Below are positions 17,713 through 25,781 of a DNA stretch of 64,000 nt, one piece after another. Origin of the DNA: Niveispirillum sp. SYP-B3756 (GTDB lineage Bacteria; Pseudomonadota; Alphaproteobacteria; Azospirillales; Azospirillaceae); assembly GCF_009495745.1 (NCBI RefSeq), contig NZ_WIDQ01000010.1, positions 62,001 through 126,000 on the forward strand, in the 5' to 3' direction. Under the pieces are notes generated by a model that was not told the origin of the DNA, made no database searches, and was given only the letters and a program-made list of their open reading frames with translations. The stretch's first letter is position 1; each line of letters starts with the position of its first letter. A program made the position numbers and the translations under genes.

Positions 17713-18678
17713 ATGCAACGCCGCACCCTGTTCACCGCCGCTGCTGCCACCGCCCTGCTGGCGGCCAGTCTGCCCGGCACCAGCCAAGCCGCCGATGTGA
17801 AGGGCGAGACCCTGTCGCTCTGGCCCGGTGACAAGCCGCCCGGCGGGGAAAAAGTGACAGTGAAACAGTCGGAGGTAGCGCGGTCGGATGATCCGCGTTT
17901 CCGCGATGTGGCGATCATGAATGTCACTCAGCCCAACCTCACCTTGTTCCGCCCGGCCAAGCCCAATGGGGCCGCCATGCTGATTATTCCCGGCGGTGGC
18001 TATCAGCGCGTGGTGGTGGGCAAGGAAGGCTATGACATTGCCCAATGGCTGGCCGGTGAAGGGGTGACGGTGTTCGTCCTGCTGTACCGTCTGCCCGCCG
18101 ATGGCTGGGCGGCCGGGCCGGATGCGCCGTTGCAGGATGCCCAACGCGCCATCCGGTTGATCCGCGCGGGGGCCAAGGGCTGGGGCATTGATCCCGCCCG
18201 CATCGGGGTGATGGGCTTTTCCGCCGGCGGGCATCTGGCCGCCATGGCGGCCACCCGGTTCGACAAGGTGACGTACAGGCCGGTGGATGGTGCCGATCAG
18301 GTCTCGGCCCGCCCGGATATCGCAGCACTGGGATATCCGGTCATTTCCATGGTGCCCGGTATCGCCCATGCCGGTTCAGCCAAGCAGATGCTGGGCGAAA
18401 ACCCGGCGGCGGATCGCATTGCTGAATTCTCCGCTGATCAGGGCGTGCCGGCCAACGCGCCGCCCAGCTTCATCACGGCGGCGGCGGATGACAATGTGGT
18501 TCCGGTGGAAAATTCCCTGCTGATCTATGCCGCCCTGCGCAAGGCGGGGACCAAGGTGGCGATGCATCTGTTTGAAGCCGGCGGCCACGGCTTTGGCCTG
18601 CGCAGCCCGAAAGCTGCCCCGGTAGCCGCCTGGCCGTCGCTGTTCATCGAATGGAGCCGCAGCCATGGGTTTGTGTGA
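17713..18678 (+). CDS. Secreted alpha/beta-hydrolase esterase
   Basis: This 321-residue protein has a signal peptide (1-27) and the alpha/beta-hydrolase pattern: oxyanion segment IIPGGGYQRVV, nucleophile S170 in GFSAGG, acid in AADDNVVP and the late His in GGHGFG. It resembles the acetylxylan-esterase/BD-FAE group that removes acetyl or feruloyl groups from plant polysaccharides. Together with CE12 it gives the locus two de-esterifying enzymes. ATG 17713 was chosen because GAGGAAA precedes it and the signal peptide starts there. The longer frame from 17569 would translate the adjacent REPIN-like repeat. Exact substrate is unknown. Confidence 0.8.
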   Translation: MQRRTLFTAAAATALLAASLPGTSQAADVKGETLSLWPGDKPPGGEKVTVKQSEVARSDDPRFRDVAIMNVTQPNLTLFRPAKPNGAAMLIIPGGGYQRVVVGKEGYDIAQWLAGEGVTVFVLLYRLPADGWAAGPDAPLQDAQRAIRLIRAGAKGWGIDPARIGVMGFSAGGHLAAMAATRFDKVTYRPVDGADQVSARPDIAALGYPVISMVPGIAHAGSAKQMLGENPAADRIAEFSADQGVPANAPPSFITAAADDNVVPVENSLLIYAALRKAGTKVAMHLFEAGGHGFGLRSPKAAPVAAWPSLFIEWSRSHGFV

Positions 18679-18702
18679 GGGGGTGCGTTATCGCAAAAAC
18701 AA

Positions 18703-18786
18703 CCGTCACCCCGGCGAAGGCCGGGGTCCAGGATCACAGGCGCATCGCTCTACTAAACTGGATCCCGGCCTTCGCCGGGATGACGG
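18703..18786. repeat. REPIN-like repeat, copy E
   Basis: About 84 bp between the esterase and the GH43-like gene. Left arm ACCCCGGC type, right arm ATCCCGGC type. The next gene's ATG is only 14 nt beyond it. Confidence 0.9.
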
Positions 18787-18799
18787 CAAGAAATGGAGA

Positions 18800-19786
18800 A
18801 TGATCGTCTTCGTGCTGACGGCGCTCTTACTCCTCCCCACCACCACCCTCGCCGCCGATACCGCCGCCAAACCGCTGTTCCGTGACCCCATCTTTGACGG
18901 GGCGGCCGACGCTTCCATCATCTATGACCGCCAGGCGGGTGACTGGGTAATGTTCTACACCAACCGCCGCGCCACGCTGCCCAATGCCCAGGGGGTGGAA
19001 TGGGTGCATGGCACGGCCATTGGTATGGCGCGGTCCAAGGATGGCGGCAATAGCTGGACCTATCAGGGCACCGCCGATATCCGCTATGGCGAGGGCCAGC
19101 CCGTCACCTTCTGGGCACCGAATGTGGAGCGGATCGGCGACACCTATCATATGTGGCTGACCATCGTGCCCGGCATCTTCACGGACTGGAACGCCCCGCG
19201 TGAGATCATCCACTTGACCAGCACCGATCTGAAACGCTGGGATTTTGCCGACAAGCTCAATCTCGGTTCAGACCGGGTGATTGATGCCGCCTTGCATCCG
19301 CTGCCCGGCGGTGGCTGGCGGCTCTGGTACAAGGATGAGCGCGACGGCAGCGCCACCCACTATGCCGACAGCCACGACCGGAAAAGCTGGACCCAAGGCG
19401 GCATCGCCGTGAAACAGCGTGGCGAAGGCCCGCAGATCATCGAATGGAAGGGCTATTACTGGCTGATCCTGGATGCCTGGGCGGGGCTGGGCGTCTATCG
19501 CTCCACAAACCTGACCCATTGGGAACACCAGCCCTATAATCTGCTGGCACAGCCCGGCACGGCGCTGACCGACCGGGCCAAGGGCGGCCATCCCGATGTA
19601 CTGGTCAGCGGCGACCGCGCCTATCTCTTCTATTTCGTGCAACAGGAAGGGGAGCCGGAACAGGCCAAAGACCCCACCTGGAAGCGCCGATCCGTCATCC
19701 AGGTGGTGGAGCTGAAAGAGAAGGATGGCTGGCTTACCGCCGACCGGGAGCAGCCGACGTCGGTGAAGCTGGTGCCGCCGCAATGA
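18800..19786 (+). CDS. GH43-like five-bladed beta-propeller glycosidase
   Basis: This 328-residue protein has a signal peptide (1-18) and the spacing of a GH43/clan-F propeller. DASIIYD supplies a candidate general base, RVIDAAL a pKa-modulating Asp, and EGPQII a general acid Glu. It is probably an exo-acting arabinosidase, galactosidase or related enzyme for RG-I side chains. ATG 18800 follows a GGAGA motif; reading further upstream would translate the REPIN-like repeat. It overlaps the GH28 gene by 4 nt (ATGA). Subfamily and substrate cannot be fixed by eye. Confidence 0.75.
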   Translation: MIVFVLTALLLLPTTTLAADTAAKPLFRDPIFDGAADASIIYDRQAGDWVMFYTNRRATLPNAQGVEWVHGTAIGMARSKDGGNSWTYQGTADIRYGEGQPVTFWAPNVERIGDTYHMWLTIVPGIFTDWNAPREIIHLTSTDLKRWDFADKLNLGSDRVIDAALHPLPGGGWRLWYKDERDGSATHYADSHDRKSWTQGGIAVKQRGEGPQIIEWKGYYWLILDAWAGLGVYRSTNLTHWEHQPYNLLAQPGTALTDRAKGGHPDVLVSGDRAYLFYFVQQEGEPEQAKDPTWKRRSVIQVVELKEKDGWLTADREQPTSVKLVPPQ

Positions 19787-21297
19787 CGGCCATCTTCGAC
19801 ATTCGCCGTTTCGGCGCTGTGGGTGATGGCGTGGCGCTGGACAGCCCCGCCATCAACCGCGCCATTGCGGCGGCGGTGGGGGCGGGGGGTGGCACTGTCT
19901 GGCTGCCGGCGGGGCGCTGGCTGTCCTTTTCCATCCGGCTTTACAGCCGTGTGGCGCTCTATCTGGATGCCGGGGCCGTGCTGCTGGCGGCGGACCCGGC
20001 GAAGGATGGCGGTGCCTATGACCCGCCGGAGCCCAACCCGCATGATCTCTATCAGGATTTTGGCCATTCCCATTGGCACAACAGCCTGATCTGGGGCGAT
20101 GGGGTCACGGATATCGCCATTACCGGCCCCGGCCTGATCGACGGGGCCGGGCTGACCTCCAAGGGGCCGGGGGCGAAATGGGCCAAGCGCAAAGGCTATT
20201 TCCCCGAAAGCATGGCGGGGATGAGTGCGGCTGAACTGGCCGCCGAAGACCCGGATGAAGCGCTGATGCGGGGCCTTGGCAACAAGGCCATTGCCCTGAA
20301 GAATTGCCGCAACATCACTTTGCGGGATTTCAGCATCTTCAAGGGCGGGCATTTCGCCATCCTGGCCACCGGCACCGACAATCTGACCATTGATAATCTG
20401 CGCATCGATACTGAGCGCGACGGGATTGACCTGGATTCCGTGCGCTATGTCCGCGTCAGCAATTGCCAGATCAACGCACCCAATGATGATGCGCTGGTGC
20501 TGAAAAGCTCCGGTGCCTTGGGCGTGGCGCGGGCGACGGAACATGTCGCCATCAGCAATTGCCATGTCAGCGGCTTTGACCTGGGCACCCTGCTGGATGG
20601 CACCTATGGGCGCACGCAAGAGGTGTCACCCGACCGGGACCGGGTGACGGGGCGGATCAAGCTGGGCACGGAAAGCCATGGCGGTTTCCGCAACATCGTG
20701 ATTGCCAACTGCACGGTGGTACGCTCCCGCGGGCTGGCGCTGGAAACCGTGGATGGTGGCGTGCTGGAAGATATTTCCATCAGCAACATCACCATGCGGG
20801 AGGTGACGACGGCGGCCCTGTTCCTGCGCATCGGCGCCCGGCTGCGCGCACCGGAGGGAACGAAGCCCGGCCCGATGCGCCGCATCCGCTTCGCCCAGAT
20901 CAATGCCTATGATGTGGACCCGCGCTATGCCTCCCTCATCGCTGGCCTGCCGGAACAGCCCATTGAGGATGTGTCGTTGCAGGATATCCGCATCACCTAT
21001 GCCGGCGGGCTGGATGCGGTGGCGGACCCGGTGCCGGAAAAGCCCGATGCCTATCCGGAACCCAGCATGTTCGGCACCCTGCCTTCCTATGGGCTGTATG
21101 TCCGCCACGCGCGGGGCCTGCACCTGCGCGATATCCATCTGTCCACGCTCTCCCCCGATGGCCGTCCGGCTGTCTGGCTGGAGGATGTGGAGGGGGGGCG
21201 GATCGACAATCTGCAAACCAGAAACGCCATGCCCACCCCCCGGCTGGTCTGCCGGGATGTGCGCGGGCTGACGGATGATGAGGGAGAAACACCATGA
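19783..21297 (+). CDS. GH28 polygalacturonase / rhamnogalacturonan hydrolase
   Basis: This 504-residue right-handed beta-helix enzyme would hydrolyse galacturonic-acid linkages in pectin or RG-I. It starts FDIRRFGAVGDG, typical of GH28. The catalytic region holds NDDALVLKS (D235, D236) and RIKLGTESHGG (with His 299), corresponding to the family's NTD, D(D), G-H-G and RIK blocks. No signal peptide is visible, so it is either cytoplasmic or a start was missed; the ATGA overlap with the upstream gene supports ATG 19783. It is followed by another ATGA overlap with the PL22 gene. Confidence 0.88.
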   Translation: MTAIFDIRRFGAVGDGVALDSPAINRAIAAAVGAGGGTVWLPAGRWLSFSIRLYSRVALYLDAGAVLLAADPAKDGGAYDPPEPNPHDLYQDFGHSHWHNSLIWGDGVTDIAITGPGLIDGAGLTSKGPGAKWAKRKGYFPESMAGMSAAELAAEDPDEALMRGLGNKAIALKNCRNITLRDFSIFKGGHFAILATGTDNLTIDNLRIDTERDGIDLDSVRYVRVSNCQINAPNDDALVLKSSGALGVARATEHVAISNCHVSGFDLGTLLDGTYGRTQEVSPDRDRVTGRIKLGTESHGGFRNIVIANCTVVRSRGLALETVDGGVLEDISISNITMREVTTAALFLRIGARLRAPEGTKPGPMRRIRFAQINAYDVDPRYASLIAGLPEQPIEDVSLQDIRITYAGGLDAVADPVPEKPDAYPEPSMFGTLPSYGLYVRHARGLHLRDIHLSTLSPDGRPAVWLEDVEGGRIDNLQTRNAMPTPRLVCRDVRGLTDDEGETP

Positions 21298-22598
21298 AGA
21301 AGCGGACGCATTGGTTGGCCGCCCTGGCCCTGCTGGTCAGCACCGCCGTGACCGCGGCTGAGCCGCCGCGCGAATGGGTGGACCCGGATACCGGCCACCG
21401 CGTGGTGCGCCTGTCCAGCGAGCCGGGCAGCCGCAGCCTTTATTTCCACCAGAATGCCTATACGCCTGATGGCAAGCGCATGGTGGTCAGCACCGCCACC
21501 ACCATTTCCATCATCGAACTCGACACGCGCAAACAGACCGAACTGGTGAAGGGGGAGCATCTGGCGGTGCTGTTTGTCGGCCCCAAGACGGGCCGCGTCT
21601 ATTACGCCAATGATGATGTGAAGCAGGGCGGCCCCTATGATCTGTTCTGGATCGACAGCAAAGGCGGCAAGCCTACCAAGATCACGCATGTGAAAAGCGG
21701 GCGGATCGAGTCCATCAATGCCGATGAAACCCTGTTGCTGGGCACCTGGGCCGAACGGGATTTTGCGCTGCAGCCGGGTGCGCCGAAGCAGAACACCACC
21801 AAGTTCGACGATCATTACGCCGCCACCGGCCCGGACGGCAAACCGCTGAGCTTCGCCGATGCCAAGGAGGTGCGGCTGAATGACCGGCTGGAAGCCCGCA
21901 TCCCGATGGAGATTTTCACCCTGAACATCCAGACGGGTGAGCGAAAGGTGGTTCACGCCGCCAAGGACTGGCTGAACCATGTGCAGTTTTCGCCCAACGA
22001 TCCCAACCTGCTGATGTTCTGTCATGAAGGGCCGTGGCACAAGGTGGACCGGATCTGGCTGATCCGCACCGATGGCACGGGCCTGACCAAGGTGCATAAT
22101 CGCAGCATGAATATGGAAATCGCCGGTCATGAGTTCTTCAGCCATGACGGCAAGATGATCTGGTACGATCTGCAAACCCCGCGCGGGGAGGATTTCTGGC
22201 TAGCCGGGTACGAGATCGCCACGGGGAAGCGCACCTGGTACCACCTGACCCGCGATGAATGGTCCGTGCATTATAATGTCAGCCGCGACGGCACCCTGTT
22301 CGCCGGCGATGGCGGCGATGCGGAGATGGTGGCCAAGGCCAAGGATGGGAAGTGGATTTACCTGTTCCGGCCGGAAAATATTCCCGACGTGGCCGGCATC
22401 AGCGCGCCGGATGCCGCCAACCTGATCCGCCCCGGCGTGCTGCGGGCGGAAAAGCTGGTGAACATGAAGGACCATGATTACCGGATGGAACCAAACATCA
22501 CCTTCACGCCCGACGGCAAATGGGTGGTCTTTCGCGCCAACATGCAGGGGGAGGTTTACACGTACGCCGTTGAAGTGGCGAAGGGGGCAGTGCGGTAG
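21294..22598 (+). CDS. Oligogalacturonate lyase, PL22, exported form
   Basis: This 434-residue seven-bladed propeller enzyme cleaves short oligogalacturonates to unsaturated monomers. PL22-type features include a WVDPDTGHRVVRLS start, HNRSMN and GHEFFSHDGKMIWYDLQ with conserved His residues for metal binding, and late RMEPNITFTPDGKWVVF. Residues 1-21 are a clear signal peptide (KKR, hydrophobic core, TAVTAAEPP), so this copy is probably periplasmic, whereas the well-known enterobacterial enzyme is cytoplasmic. It is the last gene of the ATGA-coupled series. Confidence 0.88.
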   Translation: MKKRTHWLAALALLVSTAVTAAEPPREWVDPDTGHRVVRLSSEPGSRSLYFHQNAYTPDGKRMVVSTATTISIIELDTRKQTELVKGEHLAVLFVGPKTGRVYYANDDVKQGGPYDLFWIDSKGGKPTKITHVKSGRIESINADETLLLGTWAERDFALQPGAPKQNTTKFDDHYAATGPDGKPLSFADAKEVRLNDRLEARIPMEIFTLNIQTGERKVVHAAKDWLNHVQFSPNDPNLLMFCHEGPWHKVDRIWLIRTDGTGLTKVHNRSMNMEIAGHEFFSHDGKMIWYDLQTPRGEDFWLAGYEIATGKRTWYHLTRDEWSVHYNVSRDGTLFAGDGGDAEMVAKAKDGKWIYLFRPENIPDVAGISAPDAANLIRPGVLRAEKLVNMKDHDYRMEPNITFTPDGKWVVFRANMQGEVYTYAVEVAKGAVR

Positions 22599-22606
22599 GT
22601 GAGGGT

Positions 22607-22644
22607 GCGGCGGCGCTGGGGTATTGCTGGCCCATCGCCGCCGC
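22607..22644. terminator. GC hairpin between convergent PL22 and chemoreceptor genes
   Basis: GCGGCGGCG (22607-22615) and CGCCGCCGC (22636-22644) pair around a 20-nt loop between two convergent stop codons. No T-run follows, so termination here is tentative. Confidence 0.4.
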
Positions 22645-22650
22645 CCGTCA

Positions 22651-24339
22651 TCAGATCGCCCGCAAGCGGTTGAAGAAGCTGGTAATCTCCGTATTCAGCG
22701 TTTCCGCGTCGTGACGCAGATCCTCCGACGCCTCGTTCAGCGAATTGGCCGACTGGGCCGTCTGTTCCGCCGCACCGGCAACGCCCACCACATTAGCCGA
22801 AACCTGCTGGGTGCCCATGGCGGCCTGATTGATATTGCGGGCAATATCGGCTGTGGTGGCACCCTGCTGTTCCATGGCCGAGGCGATGCCAGCGGCGATG
22901 GTTCGCATGTCGCCCACCACACGGGCGATATTGTCGATGGCCTCCACCGCGCGCTGGGTCTCGCGCTGAATGCCGGTGACATAGGATTGGATTTCGTCGG
23001 TGGCCTTGGTGGTCTGGCTGGCCAGGGTCTTCACCTCCGACGCCACCACGGCGAAGCCCTTGCCGGCCTCCCCGGCGCGCGCCGCCTCAATGGTGGCATT
23101 CAGTGCCAGCAGGTTGGTCTGGCTGGCAATATCGGAAATCACCTGGATGATGGAGCCGATATTCTGTGCCGCTTCGGACAGACCGCCCATGGTGGCGCTG
23201 GTCTGCCCCGCCTCATGCACCGCGCGTTCGGCAATGTCGGTGGAACGGGTGACCTGCTGGTTCACTTCGCCGACGGCGGCGGCCAGTTCTTCGGCCGCAC
23301 TGGCGATCATCTGCACATTGCTGGTGGTTTCCGATGCCGCCTGATTGACGCCATCGATCAGGCCGCGGCTCTGCTGCGCCATGCCGGCCAGCCCGGAGGA
23401 ATGGTTGCGCACCTTTTCCGAGGCATCGACCAGATTGCCGACAATATGGGCCGCCTTGTCCTGGAAGTCGGCCAGCGACTTCTCCACCGCCACCTGCCGG
23501 CGCTCCTTGGCTTCCTGTTCGGCCTGCTGGGCACGGGTCAGTTCCTGGGCGCGCAGGCCATTGCGCTTGAACACTTCCAGCGCCTGGGCCAGCCGGCCCA
23601 TTTCGTTGCGGTCGCTCAGCAGCGGGATTTCGACAGCCAGATCGCCATCTGCCAACTGGCCCATGCGGTCGGTCATCATGGTCAGCGGCCGGGCGATGGA
23701 GCGGGCCAGCAGCACGGCCACGACACTGCCCGCCAGCAGGATGGCAGCGGCCAGCAGCAGCATCTTCACCAGGATGGCATTAAAGGTTTCGTCAATATCG
23801 TCAATATAAACGCCGGTGCCCAGGGCCCACTGCCAGGGCTCAAACCCCAGGCTGTAGCTCAGCTTCGGCACATTGACCGCCTCCCCGCCATTCACACCGG
23901 GGCGCGAGAAATTGTAGGTGAAGAAGCCGCCGCCCTTCTTGGCCGCCTCCACGCCCAGCCGCACGGTTTCCACCCCGTCGGCGGTCTTGAAACCCATACG
24001 GTTCTTGCCTTCGAAGTCCCGCTTGGCGTGGACGACGGTCATCCCGTCGTAATTATTGACATAGATATATTCGCCATTGCCGAAGCGCAGCTTGCGGATA
24101 TCGTCACCCGCCCCCTTTTGCGCCTGTTCTCGGGTCATCTCACCGGATTGTTCGCGGTCATGCCAGTTCTGGGCGATGCCCCGTACAATGGTGAGGATCT
24201 GGATCAACTCCTGTTGGCGGTCCTGCACCAGGGTGGTGCGCAGGGTGCTGAGGCCGGAGCCAACAGCCAGGATCAGCGCCACGGCCAATACTGGCACGAA
24301 GAGAAGCAGTCGATGCGATATTTTCAGGTTGCTCAGCAT
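22651..24339 (-). CDS. Methyl-accepting chemotaxis protein with sCache sensor
   Basis: This 562-residue chemoreceptor has TM1 near 11-32 and a periplasmic Cache_2-type sensor containing FGNGEYIYVNNYDGMTVVH and WQWALGTGVYIDDID. TM2 (about 195-215), HAMP (SIARPLTMMTDRMGQLADGD) and a coiled-coil signalling domain follow, with the hairpin tip [23 protein letters not shown] 24339 is chosen because TM1 starts there and AAGGAA precedes it. It follows the sulfotransferase-like gene on the same strand (65-nt gap) and sits beside the pectin enzymes, so a pectin-derived attractant is plausible. The ligand is unproven. Confidence 0.92.
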   Translation of the reverse strand: MLSNLKISHRLLLFVPVLAVALILAVGSGLSTLRTTLVQDRQQELIQILTIVRGIAQNWHDREQSGEMTREQAQKGAGDDIRKLRFGNGEYIYVNNYDGMTVVHAKRDFEGKNRMGFKTADGVETVRLGVEAAKKGGGFFTYNFSRPGVNGGEAVNVPKLSYSLGFEPWQWALGTGVYIDDIDETFNAILVKMLLLAAAILLAGSVVAVLLARSIARPLTMMTDRMGQLADGDLAVEIPLLSDRNEMGRLAQALEVFKRNGLRAQELTRAQQAEQEAKERRQVAVEKSLADFQDKAAHIVGNLVDASEKVRNHSSGLAGMAQQSRGLIDGVNQAASETTSNVQMIASAAEELAAAVGEVNQQVTRSTDIAERAVHEAGQTSATMGGLSEAAQNIGSIIQVISDIASQTNLLALNATIEAARAGEAGKGFAVVASEVKTLASQTTKATDEIQSYVTGIQRETQRAVEAIDNIARVVGDMRTIAAGIASAMEQQGATTADIARNINQAAMGTQQVSANVVGVAGAAEQTAQSANSLNEASEDLRHDAETLNTEITSFFNRLRAI

Positions 24340-24404
24340 GATGGCGATTCCTTGCTCAGGGGGGGAACAGGCGGTTGGGCGGCATAAGACAAGGGGAGGG
24401 GGCG

Positions 24405-25412
24405 TCACGCCACGGCGGCGATGGGCGGCATGGTCTGTGTCAACAGGCGGGTTGGCAGGCCCAGCTCATGTCGGCAGGCCCGGGCATTGCGCTGATAGGC
24501 GGCCTCTACCCCCAGCGCGTAGAGCAGCGCCCGGTCCTCCTGCGTCACCCCGTCGCAGGTGCCGGGGCGGTAGCGATAACCATCGGCATCGGCCCGATGC
24601 AGCCCCGGCACGACATAGGCATCTGGTTCCACGGGGAAGATGACGCGGGAGCCTTCGGCATCCAGGCTGTCCAGCGGTGTCCATTCCTTCAGCGCGGCGG
24701 CAATGGCAGCCGGCTCCAGGCCCAGCCGGTTGAACAGGGCCGGAATCGCCAGGGCCGGTTCCTGTGCCGCTTCATAAACATAATGGGTGACGGCGATCCC
24801 GTAACGCCGTGCATGGGCCTCTACCCGCAGCGTGTTCAGCGAGGCGCAGACGAAATGCGCCAGCAGCCGCTCCCGCTCCAGCCGGCCCGACCATTTGCGC
24901 AGCCATGATCCCAGCGACCGTTCCGGCTGGCGGTCCAGGATCACCAGATGCAGCTTCTCGGGCGGATATCCCGCCTCCACCAGCATCTGTGCCGGGATAT
25001 AGAGGCATTCCGCCAGCGTATAGGGACCGGCCACATCCTTGCAGAAAAAGTTCTCCCGCGGCGGTTGCCAGGGGCTGACGGCATCGCCAGCCAGGAACTG
25101 GCGCATCAGCGCCTTTACGGGCTGGTAATAGGAGGGCAGCCCCGCTGTGCCGAACAGGTTGGCCAGCGCGGTGGAGCCTGTGCGCGCCCGGCCCCAGGCG
25201 CAGTAAAGGGTGGGAAAATCCGCAGCATTCCAGCCGGCGAAACTTTCCCGCAGCGCCGCGGCCACCTGATCTGTCAGTCGGCGCTGGCAGGTCTCTGCCT
25301 TCTGAAAGAAACCATCGGCCGGTAGCAGCAGATTGTAGAGTTGGGGATCTTCCCCCTCGATTCGTGCTGCCAGCGCAGAAAGGTCGCTATAGGGGTTTGA
25401 ACGCGCGGTCAT
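24405..25412 (-). CDS. Sulfotransferase-like protein
   Basis: This 335-residue protein has a candidate PAPS-binding 5' loop, GRARTGSTALANLF, and a later RQPERSLGSWLRKWS segment resembling the 3'-phosphate motif of sulfotransferases. No signal peptide or membrane segment is seen. Start choice: two adjacent ATGs follow AGAGG; the second (25412) has 5-nt spacing. It is transcribed with the downstream chemoreceptor, and a CtrA-type box lies 74 bp upstream. The acceptor molecule is unknown. Other P-loop transferases of this general fold cannot be excluded. Confidence 0.6.
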   Translation of the reverse strand: MTARSNPYSDLSALAARIEGEDPQLYNLLLPADGFFQKAETCQRRLTDQVAAALRESFAGWNAADFPTLYCAWGRARTGSTALANLFGTAGLPSYYQPVKALMRQFLAGDAVSPWQPPRENFFCKDVAGPYTLAECLYIPAQMLVEAGYPPEKLHLVILDRQPERSLGSWLRKWSGRLERERLLAHFVCASLNTLRVEAHARRYGIAVTHYVYEAAQEPALAIPALFNRLGLEPAAIAAALKEWTPLDSLDAEGSRVIFPVEPDAYVVPGLHRADADGYRYRPGTCDGVTQEDRALLYALGVEAAYQRNARACRHELGLPTRLLTQTMPPIAAVA

Positions 25413-25485
25413 CATCACCTCTCGGGGTTCAACTGCATACGCGTGTACGAAATACATGTTTCTATTTTATGTTAGGTGTCGTTAG

Positions 25486-25500
25486 TTAACGCAAACTTAA
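25486..25500. promoter_or_regulatory. CtrA-type binding site
   Basis: TTAACGCAAACTTAA is an exact TTAA-N7-TTAA match, the consensus of the alphaproteobacterial cell-cycle and motility regulator CtrA. It lies 74 bp upstream of the sulfotransferase/chemoreceptor operon. Confidence 0.6.
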
Positions 25501-25560
25501 TGGATCAAATTAGGAAAAATACACTCTTTTGAGTATTTCAATATTCGGTTCCGGATGGGA

Positions 25561-25577
25561 ATATTTCTTGGAAATAT
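25561..25577. promoter_or_regulatory. Candidate IclR-family operator
   Basis: ATATTTCTTGGAAATAT is a perfect 7-bp dyad with a 3-bp centre, lying about 200 bp upstream of the iclR-type gene. IclR proteins often bind short AT-rich palindromes and repress themselves. A CATATTGTC copy of the locus 9-mer lies at 25627-25635. Confidence 0.4.
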
Positions 25578-25781
25578 ATCGTTCCGATCCGTGAGTTTTG
25601 TTTCAATGTGGGAAACAGAGCGTCTTCATATTGTCGTGAAAGCACATGGCCATCTGTGGTCACAGCCGGCCGCGCGGACGGCTGTGACCGGGTGTTGCGC
25701 GGGCGGACCTGAGCGACCGGGGCGATTGCGTCGCGCCATTGCTTGTTGTTTTGGCGGATTTATGGGATGTTGTTCCGCAAA

